A DNA stretch of 64,000 nt from Castanea sativa. Lineage: Eukaryota; Streptophyta; Magnoliopsida; Fagales; Fagaceae. The position numbers and the translations under genes are program-made. Below, one piece after another: positions 22,018 through 33,479 of this stretch; positions within the stretch are counted from its first letter, which is position 1, and every line of letters begins with the position of its first letter. The DNA is taken from contig NC_134017.1 of the NCBI RefSeq assembly GCF_040712315.1, forward strand, positions 58,752,636-58,816,635. The letters run 5' to 3'. The notes below the pieces were generated by a model. It did not search any database and was not told where the DNA came from. It was given only the letters and a program-made list of their open reading frames with translations.

Positions 22018-25000
22018 GAGTTTTCCCTGTCGATCTGCCTTTCACTCTATTCTGTTCCTTCTCTGCAACAAAGTGCAAACTTGCCCACTTAGATTTCTAC
22101 CACCAAGTCAATTTAAAGTCCCAAGAGAACGATCGTTACATCGTTTGAAGATTCTTTTAATAACCATTTGGAATAAGCCGATAGAGAAAGAGAGAGAACA
22201 ATAGAGAGATGGAAAGTCAAAATAATAAGTAGATGTGAGAGACAGAAAGATAAATCTGAGGGGCGCCATTACAAGTTCTGACAATTGGAATCGCTCCAAG
22301 TAAAGTTTTGTTTTTAATTTTACAAATTGAGGGTTTTTTTTTTTTTTTTTTAGAATCACTTGTGCATAATTTATGATTTAGATTGGGGTATTTTGGTTTG
22401 ATTGGTTATGATTTAGGTTTTTCAATTAGGAGTAGTTTTGTTTAATTAGTTTAACAGATCAGTTAGATTTAGGTTCGAGGGATTTTGGTTAGAAGTTGTT
22501 TTGTTTAGGGTATCTAGCTTGGCTTAAATTGGTTTTAGGTATCTAGAATCGATTTTTCCCATTTGGGTCACTTTGATTTTGAATTTGCTTTCCCATTTAG
22601 AGTAAGGTGAAGATTTGCTCTGTCACTCAAAACACAAATTTTTAATAATCAAAACCACACCAAAGTTTTATTTTAAAATTTTATTTTTTTGGGTCTGTTG
22701 TTTTTGAATGGTCCCTTTTTAAAAGCCAGTGGAAATCTACGGTGAAATTTTATACAAATTAAATTTACTATGATTGTCTTGTTTTTTAAATTCCTCTCAC
22801 TTGGATATCCCTGCCAAAAAACAAAAAAAATATAGTATCGGTGTATGTTCTATTAGTTTATTGCTCTCAATCTCAATCATGTTATGATATTAGAATCATA
22901 ATTAGATTGGTCCATGAAAGAATCATCCTTCAATTGTGTTCTTTGTGTATGGTATGTTAGCGCTCTCAATTATGTTATGAAACTAGAATCATAACAGATT
23001 GCAATATAGAAAACCAGAAAACCATAATTTCGCTTAGAAAACATTATAAATTGCTATACACTCTAAACTTTCAGATTTTACAAAATAATGTGACAGAGAA
23101 GAGATGGGGGCAAAGCAGCAAAGCAGTAGATCATATGGCCGTTGCAGTGACTATTGAAAGGATGGGGGGAAGGTGTTTTCTTTTGTCTTGAATGATTGGG
23201 TTTGACGTTCAGGTGAGATGCGGCATTTGGGTTTGAGTTTTTACACGCTCGAAATTGATCCATGAAAGAAATACCATATTGCCGAGTAGTTTTTCTGCTG
23301 CATTATATTTTGATTTTTTTAAAGTTATTTTAAAAGATTATCATGAAATTTTAGCTTGAACTAATGGGGTTTCAGGCAGTCTTCTTATTACAAAATGTCA
23401 TTTATATGGTGAGATATGTCATTTTGCCTTACTTTGTTCAGTTCTCTTTTACAGGGTGTTGCTGTTGCATTTCCTGATTATTTTGCAGCACAGAGGTAAG
23501 TTCTATGACGGCACCAATTAGTTAACCCTTTTGAAAGTTTTTATTTTTTACTTCAAATATTTATTTATTTGCCTTTTGTTTCAGTGCATAAAAAAAATCA
23601 TAGTTAGTAAGTACATATGTAAATAAGAGAATCGTTACATTAATGATAATAGCTGTGGTGATAATTGTTAAGGGTGTTAGAATTCACTGCAATGCAGCAT
23701 GGTGTGAAAGAAATTTCAGGTGGTCATAGAAAGAGCAATTGTTTAGAGGTTATCAATTTGGTGGTTGTTATTGTAGTGTTTGGTAGTGTTGAAGATAGGG
23801 AAGATAGTGCTTTGAGGCATTGGAGGAGATGCTCATTATGGTTGAGCTTAGTTATGTTGTACAATATTAATATACAGTGTTAGTATTTTTTCCTTTACTT
23901 TCTAAAAATTGTCCGAGTATCTTATCCATAATATATGTTGGGATTATTATGGAGACCATAAAGCAAAGGTAGAAGCTGGAAGAAGGAAAGGAGCATCCTA
24001 CATTCTACATGTGAACTTGATGCAATTAGCATCAACATGTGGGTTGAAAAACACCATAATCATGTTTAATTTTATGATTTCATTCAAATAGATTTTTTAT
24101 TATTACATGCCAAAAGTTAGATGAAGCTTGCTTTAGTCTTTATAGGTCATTTTTGGATTTTTTTTTTTTTTTCCTCTGAATGATTTATTAATTCCTTTTG
24201 TTTGGGTCTCATGTTATTTTTGCTGATAATAGGAGAAAAGAAATAAATGTCAAGAATTCTTTTATTTGCTTAGAAATTTTAGATTTCAGATAAAGGCATT
24301 TGTCTTTTATAGGAATTGAAACTTTATGGAAAATATTAGTGTATTGGGTCAAATATTTTCAAATCTTAGCATCTATCTAGAGATGGTTTCTTTGAATAGA
24401 AGGGTACCTCATGCATAGCACGGCTATTAGGCTAGCTATATATAAAAGCAAAAGTTTGGCCCTACAGAAAAATATAGAGACAGAGACAGAGAGATACATA
24501 GATACAGCCCGTAAGATCCCGCTGACTCAAACTTCTTCAAAATCAGTCCAAAGGTGAGGTAGAAATGGAGCCAGCATAGGTACCCTTTCTTCCATCAATA
24601 TTGCCCTTGATTATATTTTTGATTCCATTCAAAATATCAAATCTACGCTTCTTTCTTTTTTCTTATTAAAGATACATAATTAGTCATAGAGCAAAAGATT
24701 TAATATAGTTCCTAGAGCTGAGTATCAGTGTATCTTTCTATGAAAACCTTTCATTATATACATTGGAATTTGACAATGACTGTTGTTTTCATTTTGGTGT
24801 GATTGTTGTTTTCAATATCTGCAAGGCTCGATATTTTTGATCGATCGAGCCTTGCAGATTTTGTCCAATAAATCCTGCAATCACTCGATTGCAATTTTAC
24901 ATTAAATCACACTTTGAGCAAGTCTAAACCTAGACTCTATGTTTTGATCATGGTTTGCCAACATAATACACATTGAAGTTCTAATACATTAGTTTCTAAA

Positions 25001-25312
25001 GTCTTAGAACCTAACATTTTTAAATTTAAGAGAGATATGTGTTATTTTTTATGATTTTTTATTTTTATAATTATTAGACGTATATGAAAAGTTTATTTAT
25101 TTGAAAATATATTATGTTTTGAAATTAGTGCACTTACTAAAAAGTAGCTAATACAATATTTTAAAGAGTTATTCCTCATTTTGAAAAGTAACTATTCATA
25201 AAGAATGATTACTCATTGTAATAAAAACATAACCAAACTATAAGAATAACTATTACATTACAGAATCTATTATAGTCTACTAAACATGCCATAAGTAAAT
25301 TCTATGTATGAA
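22018..25312. other. Long stretch without recognised genes
   Basis: Short open frames here show no recognised protein. An exon-like string with good splice borders lies at about 23455-23496 (TTTTACAG before, AG|GTAAGT after, encoding GVAVAFPDYFAAQR), but no partners were found. A perfect 15-bp inverted repeat lies at 24817-24859. Many T and A homopolymers. Confidence 0.4.
24817..24859. repeat. Perfect 15-bp inverted repeat with 13-nt loop
   Basis: ATCTGCAAGGCTCGA (24817-24831) is followed by TCGAGCCTTGCAGAT (24845-24859), an exact reverse complement. Too short for a MITE with known ends. Confidence 0.85.
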
Positions 25313-25640
25313 ATAAATGACCAAGAGCCTTATAACTCAACTAACATTTTTAAGTGTTTACACCTTAGATGTCTAAGATTCTAATTCCCCTTCTTCCAAC
25401 TACCAAATTATCAACAAAAATAACAAGGCCGTAAATTAAGCAAGTTGATTATGAATAGGTTTGTTAAAAAATAAAATGTAGTTTATCTTCATTTATTTAA
25501 CAAACGAGTCAAACTCAGGCACATGTTTAGGTTAAACTATTAATTATAATTTGTAATTTATTCATAATATAAATAATTGAACTCTTCAATTTTCATGGAA
25601 ATTTTGGCTTTAGATTTAATCAGAGTAGTATTCTAATTTT
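25313..25640 (+). repeat. Dispersed repeat S, copy 1 (about 330 bp)
   Basis: Matches 29268-29600 with many substitutions and small indels (shared GACCAAGAGCCTTATAACT, TCTAATTC, AATTATCAACAAAAATAAC, ACATGTTTAGGTTAAAC, ATAAATAATTGAACTCTT). The start, with a possible B-box-like GATTCTAATTCC, could be SINE-like. Confidence 0.75.
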
Positions 25641-26058
25641 CATAGCAATTGCCCCACATCAAATAATCTATCTGTTTTTTAAAAAATAAGTTAGTTTTTG
25701 ACTTTTTATCTCATCTTATGTAAATAAGCTATCATAAATAAGCTTGTAAACTGTGAAATGAGTGATGTGTATGGACGATGTACACTCATGAGTGCGCAGT
25801 AATCAGTGCCCTTTGCCATCACTGCGTAGTTTCCAACAGTGTCTTGGTGGAGCAGGACAAAAGCTATGGTCTACCTCCCTCTACTTAGAGGCTTACTTCA
25901 AGACTCCATAGTAGTATGTACAAATTGATCATTCAGCAACTCTGGCAGCCTCTGCAGCTCTCTGTCTCATCATCTCCATCATGGCAGCTCTTTTGGCGTG
26001 AATCAGACTCTTGCTTTAGCATCCTAATATGTTCTTTTAGATCTCTGAACAAATTATT

Positions 26059-26092
<34 letters not shown>

Positions 26093-26095
<3 letters not shown>

Positions 26096-26216
26096 ATAAT
26101 CATCAAACACAAAATGGAAAAAGGACCGGAAAAGGAGCAAAGTCAGCAAGTGACAATATAATCATCAAACACAAAATGGAAAAAGGACCGGAAAAGGAGC
26201 AAAGTCAGCAAGTGAC
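26093..26216 (+). repeat. Exact 62-bp tandem duplication
   Basis: 26093-26154 and 26155-26216 are identical (both begin AATATAATCATCAAACAC and end AGTCAGCAAGTGAC). It lies in the last intron of the HAC-like pseudogene, beside a (TA)n run at 26061-26090. Its identity implies a recent event. Confidence 0.9.
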
Positions 26217-26810
26217 TGATGATGGTCCATAAACCTGCAACGTGGTACATGGCACACAGATTCTTTGCAGCCTCGAGCATGAAGTTGAAGGAGATACCAC
26301 ATTTTCTTACAGAGAACACAACCTCCAGTAGTGCTGATTTTGCAATGTATCCCATGGTTGAAAAGCCCCTTCACCTTGCTACAATTTGTGTATTGGCATT
26401 TTGCGGAAACGCATTGTGCTGTATGCACCAGAAGATCAAGCATCTTCCTTAGCTGCAATGTGAAATAACCACTGATGTCAGACCGAATATATAAAGATGC
26501 AAAGGTCTCCAGATTGCATGGTCATATATATGGTCAATATATGAAAGCTATAAATAAGAGAATGTATTGCAAAGCCTTGGACAAAGGCATCCCAATACAC
26601 AGTGAAGGAACATATGCAGATTGCAGAACTACAAGGAAAGATGGAAAAATTTTGAAAAACAAAACCATTAATGTTACAACATGAGGATAATTATAGGGAA
26701 TGTCTGCCCTCCTCTTTCCATCACCACACTTTAGTAAGCCATATTAATAATTCAAGACTAAGAACAATACATGTAACCTACTGTCAAGGAAATACACCAC
26801 ACAAACATAG

Positions 26811-27090
26811 TGACATCAAAAGGTAGCAAATTATTAGCAATACATGAAATAGCATCAGAAAAAATAGAAAGATGTATAACATGGGTCACAAATTCTGGCC
26901 ACAACAAAACCCTTTGAACATGGTATCATTATTCCAATCCCAATTTATGTATGCGTTCAATGCAAGTAACAAGAGCTGGTGAATAGTCAATCCAACATCC
27001 TCAATGAAACTCAGAATCTTAATAGACTTTCCAAACCTAAAGTCCTTATTGCAACCACCCAGATCCAATCTCAAAGCTAAAACCTAGAGA
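26811..27090 (+). repeat. Dispersed repeat R, copy 2
   Basis: Left part matches 17408-17465 and 31370-31400, the middle matches 18819-18917, 26968-27037 matches 28545-28610 directly, and 27037-27089 matches 28384-28438 in inverted orientation. Its minus strand has a 62-codon open frame with no recognised domain. Confidence 0.75.
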
Positions 27091-27491
27091 TCTGATCACA
27101 CCCTTGTCACAAAAGCTGTCGTGGAGCAAACACAACCCCCTCTGTCATCGTTGAGAGGGAGAGAGAGAGATGCGTAAGAAAAACATTATTGTTTTAATAT
27201 CAGTAATTTTAACCATTATTCCTTAAACAGGAAACACCCTAGAGGTGACTTAAATGAACAAAAATAAAATTAAAGGTCTTAAATAAATTTTAGTCAAATA
27301 TAAAAGGTGCAATTTGCATTTTTGGCAAAAGAAATAAATGAAATGTTGACGTGTTTAAGTTTTAATGGACAAATTATATGACTTTAGTTCACATTAAAGT
27401 GTTACTTTATGCATAAATTACCCATTAAGGAAAAATGTGACACACATACAGTGATGATGATCTCAGGCAACATGTGTAAAAGACAAATTAC

Positions 27492-28390
27492 CTCCATGGA
27501 TTTCATTTCATCTCTTTTAGTTCTAGAACCCAAGGTTGTGTTCTCTAAAGATTTCGGTGCATCTCCACCCTCTTCAGCTTCCCTTTTCCGTTTTTTCGAC
27601 ACTGCAACATGGTAAAAGGAATAGTTTTAATTTATGGCCTGTTTGGATGTTTAAAAAATGAGGAGGAGTAGAGTAGAGGGAATGGGAGTAATTCAATTAC
27701 CTTGTTTGGGAGTTTTTTAAGGAAGGAGGGGGAGAGGTTTGAAGGGGTTTCAACTACCTCCAACCCCCTCATTTTTAATTCCCCCAAATTGGAGAGATTT
27801 GGAGGGAGAGTAGAGTACATAAAATTATTGATAAAGTAAATTACCTAATTTACCCTTATTATATTTATAAAATTACAATGTTAAAGACAAGGGGAAGGGC
27901 TAATTACTCCCTTCCCCCTTACTAATTATAAAAACATCCAAACAAGGTGGAGGATAATCATTCTCCTCTACTCTCCTCCCCACTACTTCCCTCCCCTCTA
28001 CTCCCCTCTACTCTCCTCCCTCTCTAAACTCCCAAACATGTCATTACTGACGAAATCAAAATCCTTCCATTTGTGATATCAAGATTTAGGCTAAAATTTT
28101 TACCTGACGCTCTTTGGTAGCGCCAGACACAACAGCATAGTCTTTGTTTTTTGGGTCTGACCTAACCCAAATCTTAGCAGAGCAACTTATACATTTGAGG
28201 CATATCTGGTGGCTTTCAAAGTCTGGATACTTCTGCAATGAGAAACCATCCATCAAACAAAAAGATCAAGGGAGAGAGAGCGAGAAATACGGTACCTCAT
28301 CAAGAACCTCCTCCTTGTAGGCAAAGAGATTGGTGCCCTGGTAAATATATTCGGCGCAGGAGTTGCAGCGAATGTTGATACGGTATCTCT
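27492..28390 (-). pseudogene. YJU2 / CWC16 (CCDC94)-like splicing factor gene fragment, three exons
   Basis: Three exon-like blocks with GT/AG borders. About 28390-28296: INIRCNSCAEYIYQGTNLFAYKEEV. 28232-28104: KCISCSAKIWVRSDPKNKDY then VVSGATKE. 27601-27492: KSLENTTL...RDEMKSME. These follow the Yju2 family N-terminal half (two CxxC zinc pairs, then D-P-N-DY and SGAT, then a SLENRTL...DEMKS region), a step-2 spliceosome factor by family knowledge. The N-terminal exon is cut at 28390, where an inverted copy of repeat R begins, and the C-terminal half is absent. A Tourist-like MITE sits in its second intron. Nested in the HAC-like relic on the same strand. Confidence 0.72.
27632..28046. mobile_element. 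Tourist-like (PIF/Harbinger) MITE, 409 bp plus TTA TSD
   Basis: Starts TGGCCTGTTTGGATGTTT (27635) and ends with the inverted AAACTCCCAAACATGTCA (28043). It is flanked by TTA on both sides (27632-27634, 28044-28046), the canonical PIF/Harbinger target. Polypurine/polypyrimidine-rich arms pair with each other. Lies within an intron of the YJU2-like fragment. Confidence 0.85.
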
Positions 28391-28610
28391 AGGTTTTAGC
28401 TTTGAGATTGGATCTGGGTGGTTGCAATAAGGACTTTATTTAGGTTTTGGGTTTTAGGTTCAATTGTTGTTACATGGCAGCATAGTTTGATATTCAGAAA
28501 CCTCATTGTGGGGCATTGTTCAGATATGAAAAAATTTGAACCAAACAAGAGCTGGTGAATATTCAATCCAACATCCTCTATGAAACTCAGAATCTTAATA
28601 GACTTTCCAA
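28384..28610. repeat. Dispersed repeat R, copy 4 (rearranged)
   Basis: 28384-28438 is the inverted complement of about 27037-27089; 28545-28610 is a direct copy of 26968-27037. About 105 bases between are unmatched. Confidence 0.8.
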
Positions 28611-29267
28611 ACGAGCAACACCAAAACTAAAGCAATTAGTTACATTAGCTGATTAGTAACAGTGAATAAAAGTTAAAGACAAGTTCTCTGTATCTTCTAT
28701 GGTGGGTTCTTCTTGTGGTTGGGTTGGAAGACTGAAGCGTATTGAGAAAAGTAGAAAAACACATCTGATTTTATTTATTTTTTTCTTTGTTTATATGCAT
28801 GCTTAAAGTCTTTACGGTTTGAGATCCATGCAATAGCCCCAAACCCAAAAATTAACTTTTTTATGGATCAAAAAAAAATAAAGTTGAAATTTTTGAAAAA
28901 GTTAAAACGTTGTGGGAGGAATTACTAGTTATTGCATCAGATCTCAATCCATGTTTTACCAGTATCTACTCAAATTAAATGAAAGATCGAGATCAAAACA
29001 ACACTAAATTAATGGTTTAGATTTATGTGAGTGCCGTACTCTAATACGATAAAATGACCCAAAGGAAAATTAGGGTTTTGTTAGCATTTTAAGAGGCCAC
29101 TGATTAAGGAATAGGCCTGAATATAGGTAATTTTTGTGAATTTTTTTTTTTTTGTCCCAAGTTAATATTTTTTGTAAGGTGTAAATTTGGGCAATTACTT
29201 TTGTCAATATATGGTCTAAATTTTAGATTTTGAAATGTCAAATTCTAGATTAATAAATTATATATAT

Positions 29268-29600
29268 TGAGATAAATGACCAAGAGCCTTATAACTAAAC
29301 TAGCATTTTCTAGTGTTTTTTTCAACAAAGATGTCTAGGATTCTAATTCTACTTCATTCAACTACTAAATTATCAACAAAAATAACTAGGTCGTAAATAA
29401 AGAGTTTTAATTAAGAAAAAGGTTTGTTAAAAAAAAAAAACTTGTTTATTTTCATTTATTTAATAAACGAGGCAAACTCAACACATGTTTAGGTTAAACC
29501 ATTAATTATAATTTGTAATTTATTTATAATATAAATAATTGAACTCTTTTTAATTTTCATGACAATTTTGGTTTTAGGTTTAATAAGAACAGCATTCTAA
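29268..29600 (+). repeat. Dispersed repeat S, copy 2
   Basis: Same orientation and order of shared blocks as 25313-25640. Confidence 0.75.
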
Positions 29601-29670
29601 ATTTCTTAAAACTTTAATGATGAAGTTTTACCGTACACTAATATAAGTATGTTAATAATATAAATGTACA

Positions 29671-29780
29671 TATGAGGTTGAAGTGATAACTCAATGGTAA
29701 TAGTATCTTTAGTAGTATTTCATGTCTATGGTTTAAACTCCACTTCCCTACCTTCACTCTCTACCTTTAAAAAAAAGGAA
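29671..29780 (+). mobile_element. Possible tRNA-derived SINE
   Basis: A-box-like GTGATAACTCAATGG near 29683, B-box-like GGTTTAAACTCC at 29730-29741, and an A-tail at about 29768-29776. Confidence 0.45.
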
Positions 29781-29858
29781 CATAAAATATGCCAAATAGT
29801 AAAAACACGTAAGTAAACCAAACCACACAAGCACATCTATAAGACCCAACTTTAATAA

Positions 29859-29867
<9 letters not shown>

Positions 29868-29939
<72 letters not shown>
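29868..29939. repeat. (AT)n microsatellite, about 36 units
   Basis: Uninterrupted alternating A and T; the longest simple repeat in the window. Confidence 0.95.
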
Positions 29940-29940
<1 letters not shown>

Positions 29941-30144
29941 CCTCTGTGTGCGCGCGCTAGATGATTAAAATAGAATAGGGTCAATTGAAATTTTGATCCC
30001 TCAAATATATGGTTTGTTTGATTCCCACACTCCCCCCCCCCCTCTCTCAATTTAATTTCAAAAGGCTCAATTTTGGTCCCTCAAATTTTTGAAACTTAGT
30101 ACCTTCATCAAATTTCCGTTCATCCCTCAAATTTTCTCATCATT

Positions 30145-30630
30145 GAATTTCTAAGTTCCCTAGAGTTATAAGACCAAAATCAAACTCAATACATATTTAA
30201 GGGACCAAAATAAAATTGATTTTATATTTAACATCATTAAAAAAAAACAGTTAAAGTTTTTCATTGAATTGATTTTTGGAGCATGAACTTCTAGAAATGG
30301 GTTGTAGGTCTTGGTATTAAATCTCGAACTAGGAAGCACTTTGAATTATTTCCATGCCACTATAGCCAAATGTCCACTTGTGCCTTCAGAATTTCTAAGT
30401 TCCCTAGAGTTATAAGACCAAAATCAAACTCAATACATATTTAAGGGACCAAAATAAAATTGATTTTATATTTAACATCATAAAAAAAAACAGGTAAAGC
30501 TTTTCATTGAATTGATTTTTGGAGCATGAACTTCTAGAAATGAGTTGTAAGTCTTGGTATCAAATCCCGAACTAGGAAGCGCTTTGAATTATTTCCATGA
30601 CACTGGCCCAATGTCCACTCGTGCCTTCAG
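30145..30630 (+). repeat. Tandem duplication, two units of about 244 bp
   Basis: 30145-30388 and 30389-30630 share the whole sequence from GAATTTCTAAGTTCCCTAG to GTGCCTTCAG with only scattered substitutions and single-base indels. Confidence 0.92.
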
Positions 30631-31144
30631 TGGGGTTGGGTCATGATGTCTCTCAATCGATCCTTTTTTTTTTTCTTTTTTTTTTTAGGAACATGTCTCA
30701 ACTGATCCTAACAAATAAAATGCTAATATGGTCACGCAATAAGGAAACCACCTTCAATCTTACTCTCCTGCCCTTGATTTGGGGGAAAAAAAAGGCTTTA
30801 TTAATCCTCCTCCCTCATCCAAAGGTTAGTTTCATCACATCAAATCCAAAGTAAAATAACCTTACTATGAACAAAACCACGAATCCCACTTCTTTCATGT
30901 TTACTATTATATATCTGAGTTAGGCACGAGAATGTTTGACATATAGAATCACATTATGACATTAACCATAAAGAATCAACAAATACTCATGCATTACATT
31001 CATCAAAAGTCCCAAATTCAAGTAACAAACTAATCCACAATATTGCAAAAGAGCACAAGAATTTTTGAAAACAAGATCGTGTTAACCATAAAGTATCAAC
31101 AGTTGTCAAATGGACATCTATTGTGCCGCATGTTCAGCAAAGGT

Positions 31145-31400
31145 GCAAATTCAAGTGGACCGAAATGGACCAAAGTGAAACAAATGGATCAAAATTGACC
31201 AAAGTGGATCAATTTTTTTATTAAAAAAATGCATAAATTTCAGTGATAAATGCATAAACCCTTATAAGTTGAGATTAATAGAAAGTTATATATATAACGA
31301 CCCCTAATCCTCATGCAATGGCATGCAAAAAGGCTAGTTTCTTTTAATACAACTGCCAATTGTGCATTTGTGACATCAAAAGATAGCAAATTATTAAAAT
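31145..31400 (+). repeat. Dispersed repeat R, copy 3
   Basis: Corresponds to 17199-17430 in the same orientation. A short insert (about 31298-31330) is absent from the other copy. Confidence 0.75.
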
Positions 31401-32359
31401 TTTGTCACTCTTTTATGAATGGATTAACAAAACATTTGCACCCAGGTTCAAAACTGACATTTGCAATTTCTACATTTAAGAAAATTGGGATTAAGACTTG
31501 GTTGTTGTTGTACACACTAGTTATGATTAGCCATCAAAAAACTAAAAGGTAACTTAATCAAATGTTGTAAGTAATGGCTTGAAGCTTTCACTTAACATTA
31601 TTCAGCAAAGGAACTCCAAATTATAGATATATGCCATGATGAAATGCAACCTTTCATAATATCTTCACTAGAAAACAATGAGAGCATGTTAAATGCAATC
31701 ACCTCATCAAAACCTTTTCCATGAATCCTTGTCCTCTCTTGTCTTTCTTGCTTCAGTTTCCTAAATAATCCCTCCTCTAAATGGTCACTAAGAATTGTTC
31801 TTGGCAAATCTTTGGCCCCAAGAACAACACTTTGTGGTAAATACTTGCACTCTCCTCTTTCAACCTCTTGTATGTAGCATTTTGGGCAAGTGTATTCGAT
31901 TGGTGCTCTTCGACAGTAATATAAAGCCAAAATTTGATGTTGCCAACCTTCACAATTCTCACATTGAACCCACTGCACATGACATTGACAGTTTAATAAA
32001 AAAGAAGAGTTGTCAAAATCATACAGTAAAACGATTAAGAGAAGATACCCATTCTTCAATCTTTTTATTGTTGTTCTCTCCTAGCCTTGCCTTTGGAATG
32101 GCAGTCCCATAAACAACTATGGTATCTCCACGAGCCTCATTATAGCATGTATTACAGAAAACATGTTGTGTATCAGTAGCACCCATGGTATAATACATTG
32201 CATTTCGCTTGATGCAAGCACCACATGGAGTGCAATACATAGGGGCCGGGTGGTTCAAAAGTGAGCTTCCCAGCTGCACACAACTGACAATAGTCCTCAC
32301 TCATTGAATGCTCCATTGCTTGATTCTTTTCTGCCTTTGCTTTACTCTGGAAATAGGAA

Positions 32360-33385
32360 AAGAAATGAATTGTCATTCATTTGGAATTATTGACATCTAG
32401 TTGAGTGGACTAAACAGATAGCAGTCATTCTCAAACAATGTTCTGAAGACCAAAATAAATAAATAAATAAAAAGTCCAACAGCAAAAGAACCTCAGAAAT
32501 CAAATCATACGCCATGCCAACTAGGATTAAAACATTATAGTCCATAATACTTGCCTAGATCAATATAGTAATATACAGGATTCATTTTCTAGTATGTGTA
32601 AAAGCCAGAACCCATGTTTGATGTGGTGCATTTTTTTTAGAATTCTTTCATTTAACCTTCCACTTAAGCAAAGATTTTAATAGATTATCAATTTTTTATT
32701 ATTTATATATATTCAACAATAAATCATTTTATTTCCTTAGTACTTGAATTTTAATAAAATTTATGGGCAACCACTTAGCAATATAAAATTATTTGCAATG
32801 CCACTAAGACACAAAGGTCTTTATAATTTATATGGTTATTTCTAAGATTTATATTAAAAATTAACTAATATGGAATTCATAATCAAGTTCAGTTGCATTA
32901 GCACCAATTGAAACAAAAACTAGCAAAACACATAAGAAAATTTAATACTACACGCAATCAAAAAATTAGAAAATAATTATGCAAATTAAATAGTTGTGAA
33001 TTCATTCAAACAGTATATATCTGTATACTACATAATTTCAATCATAATAATCTACAGTTTTACTAGTCTTAATTACATGTAATATAAGTATATAACTAAT
33101 TCTCAAATATATATATATATATATATATTTTAAAGTAACTAATTCTCAAATATAATACAAAAGCAATAAGTATTGTATAAGAACAGTGGCAAGAAAGCAA
33201 TATTTATTTGTTTAGGTTCAGATTTTGAACCTTTCTTGAGGTCCAAGCACAACCTCTAAAGTTTCATCGTTAGGTCATAGGATTGAGCAATAACTTTGAG
33301 ATCTTGAACATGTTTTCTCTCTTAAAATATGTACCAATTATGAACAGCCAAACGTGAAAACTACCATACCATTAGCATCACACAT
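32360..33385. other. AT-rich intergenic stretch
   Basis: No gene seen. Contains a (TA)n run at about 33109-33128 flanked by a short duplicated string (AACTAATTCTCAAATAT). Confidence 0.5.
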
Positions 33386-33479
33386 GCCAATATGTACCAA
33401 TCTTGAAAATACTACTAGAATAGTCGACCACAATGCTTTCCACCCTTCGGTCATCTTCCTGCCAAATACCATTAGCATC

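Larger units (their letters stand above)
28611..30144. other. Intergenic stretch with repeats
   Basis: No gene seen. Holds repeat S copy 2 (29268-29600), a SINE-like piece (about 29671-29780) and a long (AT)n microsatellite (29868-29939). Confidence 0.5.
25929..32346 (-). pseudogene. HAC / p300-CBP-like histone acetyltransferase, broken remnant
   Basis: Four exon-like blocks with GT/AG borders, in family order on the minus strand. 32346-32049: cysteine-rich segment with [17 protein letters not shown], frameshifted near 32255. 31972-31703: PHD finger ([13 protein letters not shown]) and following [12 protein letters not shown] region; one zinc-ligand Cys reads Leu. 26452-26235: C-terminal TAZ finger, with LRKMLDLLVH and CVLCKKMWYLLQLHARGC. 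26044-25929: last exon with MMEMMRQRAAE, put out of frame by one extra A. Plant HACs acetylate histones using the HAT core between PHD and ZZ/TAZ; that core and the ZZ finger are not present between 31.7 and 26.5 kb. Instead there are repeats and a YJU2-like fragment. A relic. Confidence 0.85.

Noticed and set aside
29859..30050. Minus ORF with a long Ile-Tyr run
   Set aside because: Direct translation of the (AT)n microsatellite.
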